Source: CAZJLP01 sp964546955
GTDB taxonomy: Bacteria > Verrucomicrobiota > Verrucomicrobiia > Opitutales > Opitutaceae
Direction of reading: 5' to 3'
Assembly (NCBI GenBank): GCA_964546955.1
Contig: CAZJLP010000025.1
Coordinates: 1-64,000 of the forward strand
DNA length: 64,000 bases
The notes beneath the pieces were generated by a model. That model saw nothing but the letters and a program-made list of their open reading frames with translations. It did not search any database and was not told where the DNA came from. Below, one piece after another: positions 58,053-64,000 of the stretch. The first letter of the stretch is position 1; every line of letters starts with the position of its first letter. Both the position numbers and the translations under genes were made by a program.

Positions 58053-58211
58053 CTAATGGAGAAGGAAGAATGATGAATGGGGAATGCAGAAAGACGCAGC
58101 GGCCCAACTTCGGAGCCGCGACTAGCAACCTGAGCTTCGCATTCTTGATTCATCATTCTCCATTAGGCGGCCATTTCATTCTGCATTCTACATTCATCAT
58201 CCTTCATTAGG
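58053..58211. repeat. Three word-repeat units between the two corA genes
   Basis: Unit 1, plus, 58053-58093: AATGATGAATGGGGAATGCA preceded by CTAATGGAGAAGG. Unit 2, minus, 58139-58167: CCTAATGGAGAATGATGAAT then CAAGAATGC. Unit 3, minus, 58175-58211: CCTAATGAAGGATGATGAAT then GTAGAATGCAGAATG. Units 1 and 2 face each other as a hairpin; a fourth copy is in the gyr spacer at 51061-51094. Confidence 0.8.
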
Positions 58212-58219
58212 CCCCCGCC

Positions 58220-59194
58220 ATGATCACCACGCTCGTCTACCGCGACCACAAGTTTGTGGGCCTGAATCCGCCTCCGGAATCGCTGGGCATGCTGCGGACG
58301 GAGCCGGGGGTGATGCTGTGGGTCGATCTCTCCGCGCCGACCGATGAAGAAGTGAAGGAAGTCCTGGAACTCGCGTTTGCGTTTCACCCGCTCGCGATCG
58401 AAGACTGCGTCAGCGACTCGCCGTTCCCCAAGGTGGAAGCATACGACGAGTACCTGTACCTCGTGCTGCACGCGCTCGATGCGGATCAATCGGGCGACAT
58501 GCTGAAGACGAACGAACTCGATCTCTTCCTGGGTAAAAACTTCCTTGTGACCTTTCACCGGCAGCCGCTCCGGGCAACGGAAGCCACGGTAGAGCGGTTT
58601 TCCAAACAAGGCGGGCCGCCGGTGCGCGGCCCGGACCGATTCGCACATACGATCCTCGATGCCTTGGTCGAAGCCTATCAGCCCGTGCTTGACCGTCTTC
58701 GGGAGCAAATCGATCAGGTCGAAGACGGGGTTCTAAAACAGATTTCTGCGGACGAACTCTTTCCGCGGGTCGTGGCGCTGCGGAAGAAAATTTCACAGCT
58801 CCGACAGATCGTCCGGCCCCAGCGAGTCATCGCGTCTGAGCTGGCGAATGGAAACTACAAGTTGATTCGCAGTGTGATCCTCCCCTACCTCCGCGATTTA
58901 TCGGAAGAACTGGGCCGGGTCGAGGCCCAGACCGGCGCATGGTCCGATCAATTGATTTTGTCGTTTCGCATCTACCTCAACAAATCGAGCCATGAAGCGA
59001 ATTCCGGCATTCGGGTCCTCACGGGCATCACCGCCTTGACGTTCCCCGCACTTTTGATCGGCACGTGGTACGGCATGAATTTCGAATTCATGCACGAGCT
59101 AAAGAAGCCTTCCGGTTACGCCGTCGCATTTGCGCTCACCGCATTGGGCACCGTCGCGGCGTGGGCCTTTATGCGCCGTCGACAGTGGCTTTGA
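58220..59194 (+). CDS. corA: CorA-family magnesium/cobalt transporter (copy 2)
   Basis: 324 aa, about half identical to copy 1 by eye over the whole length (both carry LWVDL, FHPL(T/A)IEDCV, ELDLFLGK, and GMN in YGMNFEFMHEL). A tandem duplication that has diverged; the two may differ in cation or regulation. The start codon ATG 58220 follows the repeat cluster directly. Confidence 0.93.
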   Translation: MITTLVYRDHKFVGLNPPPESLGMLRTEPGVMLWVDLSAPTDEEVKEVLELAFAFHPLAIEDCVSDSPFPKVEAYDEYLYLVLHALDADQSGDMLKTNELDLFLGKNFLVTFHRQPLRATEATVERFSKQGGPPVRGPDRFAHTILDALVEAYQPVLDRLREQIDQVEDGVLKQISADELFPRVVALRKKISQLRQIVRPQRVIASELANGNYKLIRSVILPYLRDLSEELGRVEAQTGAWSDQLILSFRIYLNKSSHEANSGIRVLTGITALTFPALLIGTWYGMNFEFMHELKKPSGYAVAFALTALGTVAAWAFMRRRQWL

Positions 59195-59297
59195 ACCTAG
59201 GCGCGGGCGCAAGCCGTCACCTGCTATGCTGACTTCGTTCCAGACGTCGGAACAACGCCGTCTTGCCTCCGCGAGAAAGGCCCGGAGAATCCGGGGC

Positions 59298-60692
59298 ATG
59301 CGCCCGCCCTTGCTGCCGGTCTTCGTTCTGATCTTCACGCTGGCTCAAGGCATCTGCGCACGGGCAGCCGCCTCCGAAGCAGAGACCATTCGTCGCATTT
59401 ACGCCGAAGCACTCACCCGCGGCACCGCCTATGAGAATCTGCGGGAATTGACGACCTCCCATCCCGGACGCCTGTCGGGCTCGAAGAGTCTCGAGGGGGC
59501 GGTCATTTGGGCCAAGGCGAAATTGGAAGCACTACCCTGCGATCGAGTCACGCTCCAGGCGGTCTCCGTGCCACACTGGGAACGCGGCGCCAAGGAATCC
59601 GTCTCCCTTCTTCCGCCTCGCGGAACGAAAGGCGAAGCCGTGTCGCTCGCGGCGCTGGCCCTCGGTGGATCGGAGGCCACCCCGCCGAACGGACTCACGG
59701 CCGGCGTCATCGAAGTTCAATCCCTCGCCGACATGGCGGCCTTGGGACGCGAGAAAATCGCCGGCAAGGTCGTTTTCTTCAACCGGCCGATGGACCCGAC
59801 TCAGATTCAGACCGGCGTCGCCTATCGGGCAGCCGGAGATCAGCGCAATCGCGGGCCCGCCGAAGCGGCCAAATTGGGCGCAACTGCCGTCCTCGTCCGC
59901 TCTCTGACATTGGCGCACAACGACGTGCCGCACACCGGAACCACCGCCTTCGAGCCTGGCCAAACGAAGCTTCCGTGCGCGGCCTTGAGCACGGTCGCCG
60001 CCGAGCGGCTTTCGAACGCACTCAAGGCGGACCCCACGCACCAAGTGCAGATCGCGATTCACGCGAAAACTCATCCCGATGCTTTGTCCCACAACGTCGT
60101 GGGCGAAATCCGGGGTGGCGAATTCCCCGACGAGATCATTCTCGTCGGCGGGCATCTCGATTCCTGGGATATCGCCCCGGGAGCGCATGACGACGGGGCG
60201 GGCATCGTGCAGTCGATGGAAGTTCTGCGCATTTTCCGGGCCCTAGGCCTCAAGCCGCGGCGCACGTTGCGCTGCGTGCTGTTCACCGCCGAGGAAAACA
60301 GCGCCGCCGGCGCGATCGAATACGCGCGCCTCGTTAAGGAGCGTAAGGAAAAACATCTTCTCGCAGTGGAAAGCGACAATGGCGGTTTCCAACCCCGCGG
60401 CTTCAATTTGGGCCACGTGAGCATGGAAGCCCACGAGCGGGCCTTGCGGTGGCGTCCCCTTTTCGAGCCGTACGGCATATACTTCTTCCAGAAAGGCACC
60501 GGGGGCGTCGATGTGAGCCCGCTCCTGCCACAAGGGGCGACGGTCGCCGGCCTGATGCCCGACTCCCAGCGGTACTTCGACTATCACCACACCGCGGACG
60601 ACACGTTGGAAACAGTGAACCCCCGCGAACTCCACTTAGGGTCAGCCGCTCTGGCGGCCCTCATCTGGCTTGTCGATTCGCAGGGCTTGTAA
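59298..60692 (+). CDS. Secreted M28 family aminopeptidase with PA domain
   Basis: 464 aa from ATG 59298, chosen because it gives a normal signal peptide (MRPPLLPVFVLIFTLAQG); ATG 59226 is an alternative. A protease-associated insert (about 90-240, KVVFFNRPM...GATAVLVRS) and the di-zinc peptidase core: HLDSWD, AHDDGAG, EEN, ESDNG and HHTADDT supply the five ligands and catalytic Glu. It trims amino acids from peptides outside the cytoplasm. It fits functionally with the S46 peptidase 2.4 kb away. Confidence 0.9.
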   Translation: MRPPLLPVFVLIFTLAQGICARAAASEAETIRRIYAEALTRGTAYENLRELTTSHPGRLSGSKSLEGAVIWAKAKLEALPCDRVTLQAVSVPHWERGAKESVSLLPPRGTKGEAVSLAALALGGSEATPPNGLTAGVIEVQSLADMAALGREKIAGKVVFFNRPMDPTQIQTGVAYRAAGDQRNRGPAEAAKLGATAVLVRSLTLAHNDVPHTGTTAFEPGQTKLPCAALSTVAAERLSNALKADPTHQVQIAIHAKTHPDALSHNVVGEIRGGEFPDEIILVGGHLDSWDIAPGAHDDGAGIVQSMEVLRIFRALGLKPRRTLRCVLFTAEENSAAGAIEYARLVKERKEKHLLAVESDNGGFQPRGFNLGHVSMEAHERALRWRPLFEPYGIYFFQKGTGGVDVSPLLPQGATVAGLMPDSQRYFDYHHTADDTLETVNPRELHLGSAALAALIWLVDSQGL

Positions 60693-60813
60693 AGAGCCTT
60701 CGCGAAGAGTCGTTACAGACGTGTCACCCCAAAGGCGGACACGCTTAGGCTCGTGGGCGGGTGCTTGGACCTGCGATCTTTGCCATGTACTCTGAGTCAC
60801 TCTGCCGGCCCCC

Positions 60814-62040
60814 ATGAAGTCTTATTTTTCGCGTGTCCTCCTCGCCGTCGCGTGCATTGCCGCGGCCGCCCTCGTCCAAGCCGCCGCCCCGCCCAAAACC
60901 TTCTTCCTCTCCGCGCCGACGCTGGAGGAGGCCAAGGAAAGCCTCGGCAAAGGAGAACCGGGACTGCAACCGGCCCTCGACCGTTTGCGGCGCGACGCGG
61001 ACAAAGCGCTCCAGATCAAACCGGCGTCGGTCATGGACAAGTCCCGCACCCCTCCAAGCGGCGACAAACACGACTATCTCAGCCAGGCGCCGTATTTTTG
61101 GGCGGATCCGGCGAAAGCCGATGGTCTCCCCTACATCCGTCGCGACGGCGAAAGGAATCCGGAAGCGGAAAAAGGGACGGATCGCGCCGCCTTGCGGGAC
61201 CTCGTTCTGGGCGTCCGCACGCTCTCTCTGGCTTACTACTTCACCGCCCACGAGCCCTACGCCGAACACGCGGCCCGCTTGCTCCGGGTCTGGCTCATCG
61301 ACCCCGAGACGCGGATGAATCCACATCTTGAATACGCACAAGGGATCCCGGGAATCAATACGGGCCGCGGCATCGGGATCATCGAGACGGCGGCTTTCGG
61401 AGACCTCTGCGACAATGTCGCCCTGTTGGCGGGATCCAAAGCATGGACTCCCGCGCATGCCGCGGGGTTTCGCCACTGGATCACGGCCTATGTCACGTGG
61501 CTTATCACCAGCAAAAATGGCCTGGAGGAAAGCGGCGAGCGAAACAACCACGGTTCCTGGTATGACGCGCAGACCGCGCACATGGCTTTGGCCCTGGGTG
61601 AGCGCGAACTGGCCAAAAGGATATTGGCGGAGGTTCCGGCGAAACGAATCGACGTCCAGATCCAACCTGACGGCGCCCAACCGCTGGAAATGGCGCGAAC
61701 CAAATCGCTGAGCTATTCATTGATGAATCTCGATGCGCTCATGCGCGCCGCCCGCTTGGGCGAAGCCGTGGGTTTGGACTTATGGAGGCACGAGGGGCCC
61801 GAAGGTCAGAGCCTGAAGGTCGCGCTCAAGTACCTCGCTCCCTACGGCGATGCAAAGAAGCCGTGGCGAAAAAAGGACATTTCCGGCGACGAAAGAGACC
61901 GAGTGCCCCTCCTCCTCGCCCGCGCCCTGCCTTATCGCGAGGATCCGGAGCTGCGAAACTATTTCGACACCTACAATCGGGCGGCCGAGTGGAAGTCGGA
62001 ACGCTGGCGGTTGGAATGGAATATTCCGACGCCTGAGTGA
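60814..62040 (+). CDS. Secreted alginate-lyase-like protein (PL5-type fold)
   Basis: 408 aa. Signal peptide (FSRVLLAVACIAAAALVQA). An (alpha/alpha) toroid with RLLRVWLIDPETRMNPHLEYAQGIPG (read in parts) and the catalytic-type motif NNHGSWYD near 250 belongs to the alginate lyase family PF05426. The exact polymer is uncertain. A weak Pho-box-like element lies at 60710-60727 (see rejected). It stands alone, without a polysaccharide-utilisation cluster around it. Confidence 0.75.
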   Translation: MKSYFSRVLLAVACIAAAALVQAAAPPKTFFLSAPTLEEAKESLGKGEPGLQPALDRLRRDADKALQIKPASVMDKSRTPPSGDKHDYLSQAPYFWADPAKADGLPYIRRDGERNPEAEKGTDRAALRDLVLGVRTLSLAYYFTAHEPYAEHAARLLRVWLIDPETRMNPHLEYAQGIPGINTGRGIGIIETAAFGDLCDNVALLAGSKAWTPAHAAGFRHWITAYVTWLITSKNGLEESGERNNHGSWYDAQTAHMALALGERELAKRILAEVPAKRIDVQIQPDGAQPLEMARTKSLSYSLMNLDALMRAARLGEAVGLDLWRHEGPEGQSLKVALKYLAPYGDAKKPWRKKDISGDERDRVPLLLARALPYREDPELRNYFDTYNRAAEWKSERWRLEWNIPTPE

Positions 62041-62149
62041 GCGAGCCGGAAGCAGGCGCAAAAAGCGGCACACAGCTCGCCCGTCGGTCAGCCCCTGGCG
62101 CGGCCAAGCCCGAGCTTGCCTTGAGGGCGCCTGCGACCAGCGTGGCCAT

Positions 62150-62725
62150 ATGAAGCCCGGGCGCGTATTGCTGCAGGCGGGAGATGGATTCCTCGATCGC
62201 ATTTTGTGCGTCGCGGGAGCGTTGGTTTTTTCTCAGGCGCCCGAATTCGCGCAGCAATATCTGCAGCGGCTCGGGGGTCACGTCGACGAAGCGAAGCGCA
62301 TCGTGAAACAGTATCAGGAAACAGCGGCCCAGTCGGGACTCTCGTTGGACACCTTTATCGCGCGCACCAACGCGAACGCGGATGCGGCCGTGGCAAAGTT
62401 GGGGGGGGTTATGTCGTCCGCAGTCGCACGGGTTCAGGAATTGGAGGCCAGTCAGGGCGCCATTCAAAACGCGTCGGTTTGGACGCGTCCTTTCATGCTG
62501 GTGCGGCACGGCGATCCGGAGATCGCCGAAGCCACTTGGCAAATCTTCAAACCCGCCCTGCCGATTACGGGTGAAGGCCTCCTGTACGCGATCATTGGAA
62601 TGCTCCTCCTCCTGATCGTTTACCGCGGCCTAATTTGGTATCCTGTGACGCGCATCGCTCGTGCCCGGTCGAACCGCAACGGAGCGGAGGGTGCCCGATT
62701 GGAAACGTTGGAAAAGAGACGGTAG
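62150..62725 (+). CDS. DUF2937-like membrane protein
   Basis: 191 aa from ATG 62150; upstream open frame overlaps the alginate-lyase gene. N-terminal hydrophobic stretch (FLDRILCVAGALVFSQAP), a helical middle (ARVQELEASQGAIQNASVW) and a C-terminal membrane segment (LLYAIIGMLLLLIVYRGLIWYP). Size and layout resemble DUF2937 proteins, of unknown function. Assignment by memory of the family pattern only. Confidence 0.6.
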   Translation: MKPGRVLLQAGDGFLDRILCVAGALVFSQAPEFAQQYLQRLGGHVDEAKRIVKQYQETAAQSGLSLDTFIARTNANADAAVAKLGGVMSSAVARVQELEASQGAIQNASVWTRPFMLVRHGDPEIAEATWQIFKPALPITGEGLLYAIIGMLLLLIVYRGLIWYPVTRIARARSNRNGAEGARLETLEKRR

Positions 62726-62783
62726 GCAAAGCGCGGCTTTGCGCTTTGCCTTGTGCCCGGTTTTCTCCTTCGGTTCAGCCACT

Positions 62784-63668
62784 ATGGCAGACATCGCAAT
62801 CATCGGCCCGGGAGCAATTGGCGCGACCGTTGCAGCGTGGCTGGCACAGGACCCGTCTCATCGCATCACCGTGTGCGCGCGCACTCCCTTTGACCGGATC
62901 GAGATCGAAACACCGGAAGGCACAATCACGGCGAAGCCAAAAGTCGCGACGGAGCCCGAAGACGTTTCCGCCGTGGATTGGGTCCTGATCGCGACCAAAG
63001 CCTACGACGCCGAACCCGCATCGAAGTGGCTGGGCCGTCTTTGCCGCGAAACGACGCGAGTCGCCGTGCTGCAAAACGGAGTGGAGCACGTCGAACGCTT
63101 TGCCGCCTTCCTGCCGCCGTCGCGTATCGTCCCCATCGTGGTCGAATGTCCAGCCGAGCGCACCGCGCCGGGACGCATCCGTCAGAGAAAACCGGGTTGG
63201 ATGCTGGCTCCCGAGGGAGATCAAGGAAAGGAGTTCGCCGGGCTCTTCCAAACGACTCGCCTCGATGTGAGAACGACGCCCGACTTCAAAACGGCGGCGT
63301 GGCGAAAACTGTGTTTGAATAGCGCCGGCGCATTGTCCGCGATTCTCCTCAAACCCGCCGGCATCGTCCAATTCGAGGGGATCGCGAACACCATGCGCGG
63401 GATCGTCCGTGAATGTATCGCCGTGGGACGGGCCGAAGGCGCCCAGTTAGGCGACGACCTCGTGGAGGACGTCATCACGGGCTACAAAAACGGGCCCCAG
63501 GATTCCATCAATTCGATCCAAGCAGATCGAATGGCGGGACGGCCGATGGAAGTGGACGCGCGCAATGGCGTGATCGTTCGGCTCGGACGCAAACACGGAA
63601 TAGCGACCCCGCTTAACGAAATGATCGTCGCCCTGCTCGAAGCCGCCCACGACAAAAGAAACTTTTGA
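62784..63668 (+). CDS. 2-dehydropantoate 2-reductase-like protein (ketopantoate reductase family)
   Basis: 294 aa from ATG 62784 (MADIAIIGPGAIGATVAAWL, the NADPH Rossmann loop GPGAIGA). The C-terminal half keeps WRKLCLNSAGALSAI with the catalytic lysine and the DSINSIQADRMAGRPMEVDARNG segment typical of ApbA/PanE. PanE makes pantoate for CoA biosynthesis; many paralogues have other substrates, so I leave the gene symbol blank. The gene stands 58 bases after the DUF2937 gene. Confidence 0.85.
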   Translation: MADIAIIGPGAIGATVAAWLAQDPSHRITVCARTPFDRIEIETPEGTITAKPKVATEPEDVSAVDWVLIATKAYDAEPASKWLGRLCRETTRVAVLQNGVEHVERFAAFLPPSRIVPIVVECPAERTAPGRIRQRKPGWMLAPEGDQGKEFAGLFQTTRLDVRTTPDFKTAAWRKLCLNSAGALSAILLKPAGIVQFEGIANTMRGIVRECIAVGRAEGAQLGDDLVEDVITGYKNGPQDSINSIQADRMAGRPMEVDARNGVIVRLGRKHGIATPLNEMIVALLEAAHDKRNF

Positions 63669-63851
63669 AGAAGGGAGGAGCCATATCGCGCGGTTTCAAT
63701 CAATATTTGTCATCCTCCTGCAGACCCCCGGTTAGTGAGAAGGCGATAAGTCGAAGCTGCACCCACGAATTTCGTCCATTGACGAAATCGTTAGTGGCCT
63801 CCTAACGAGGCCAGCAGCGGGGATGGACGACCTACGCTGCGGCGATCTTGG
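63669..63851. other. Intergenic region with hairpins
   Basis: Non-coding. It contains ACGAATTTCGTC-CATT-GACGAAATCGT (about 63766-63791) and GGCCTCCTAACGAGGCC (about 63797), two hairpins between convergent genes. Neither has a convincing T-tract. Confidence 0.45.
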
Positions 63852-64000
63852 CTAGTTGGTCGCGAGCTCTTTGGCCTTAGCGCGGAGAAAGGTGATCGCA
63901 CGGGAAGCGTCGCTGGACCAGGCTTCAGGTGTCGTGCCGCCGTGGACGCTTAAACCGCCTCGATAGCCAATCTGCTTCAGCACACGGAAAAAACTCGCGT
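63852..64000 (-). CDS. Sugar phosphate isomerase/epimerase-like protein (C-terminal end, runs off the right edge)
   Basis: Last 48 residues in the window: ASFFRVLKQIGYRGGLSVHG then GTTPEAWSSDASRAITFL and RAKAKELATN. The FFRxLKxIGYxGxLSVxG pattern is the last strand-helix unit of xylose-isomerase-like TIM barrels (AP endonuclease family 2 fold). The N-terminal part is outside, so substrate is unknown. Confidence 0.6.
   Translation of the reverse strand, partial: ASFFRVLKQIGYRGGLSVHGGTTPEAWSSDASRAITFLRAKAKELATN

Noticed and set aside
60710..60727. Possible fifth Pho box (TCGTTAC-AGAC-GTGTCAC) 87 bases before the alginate-lyase-like gene
   Set aside because: Spacing is 11 bp but the first half-site differs at a key position (GTTAC), and there is no reason from function to expect Pho control. 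Left as a candidate for a matrix scan.

Overview
The window looks like one chromosomal stretch of a GC-rich, Gram-negative environmental bacterium. The best guess is Verrucomicrobiota of the Opitutus type. The grounds are outer-membrane proteins (an OprP-like porin, a secretin), a compact pilMNOPQ-like operon resembling the Akkermansia Amuc_1098-1101 locus, a bS22/AURKAIP1-like mini ribosomal protein, and the general character of the proteins. No 16S or other decisive marker is present, so this taxonomy is inference. The sequence is a draft scaffold: three runs of exactly 10 N (14340-14349, 39126-39135, 48788-48797) are join placeholders, and two of them cut genes (a GDPD gene and gyrB).

Layout. 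1-229: end of an ArnT-like glycosyltransferase. 581-12390 (minus strand): a phosphate island with phoR, pit and its DUF47 partner, phoB, phoU, pstB, pstA, pstC, pstS and an OprP-like porin. 12695-14792 (plus): a GT4 glycosyltransferase and a glycerophosphodiester phosphodiesterase, divergent from the porin. I read four Pho boxes (7-mer half-sites in 11-bp period): before phoR, before pstC, before the porin, and before the glycosyltransferase on the other strand. This ties the glycosyltransferase to phosphate starvation and suggests phospholipid-sparing membrane remodelling. 14945-23290 (plus): patatin lipase, PaaK-like acyl-activating enzyme, thiolase, FadJ/FadB-type fusion and VLCAD-like acyl-CoA dehydrogenase, a complete route from lipid to acetyl-CoA. 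23446-26683: small genes (membrane protein, MOSC, two GNATs, signal peptidase I, an odd Cys/His-rich lipobox protein). 26985-33914: a secreted beta-helix protein, YjbQ, FumC, an anti-sigma/ECF sigma pair, a polyprenyl synthase and a CPBP protease.

34173-38676 is the pilMNOPQ-like operon. 38955-45411 holds the bS22-like gene and AddAB-type recombination nuclease/helicases. 45803-48355 holds rpsT, the RNase P RNA, a zinc-ribbon protein and an Rrf2 regulator. 48511-53677 is gyrB-gyrA. 54105-63668 holds a PTS IIA/PtsN protein, an S46 peptidase, tandem CorA transporters, an M28 peptidase, an alginate-lyase-like protein, a DUF2937 protein and a PanE-like reductase. The window ends inside a sugar-isomerase-like gene.

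Besides the genes, the intergenic DNA has two kinds of unexplained repeat. One is a REP/BIME-like family (430-515, 26845-26871, 53809-53900). The other is a set of 'low-complexity word' inverted repeats, strongly purine/pyrimidine biased, different in wording at each site (13873-13970, 39212-39358, 51061-51094, 54607-54813, 58053-58211). No CRISPR, prophage, IS transposase or tRNA gene was recognised.
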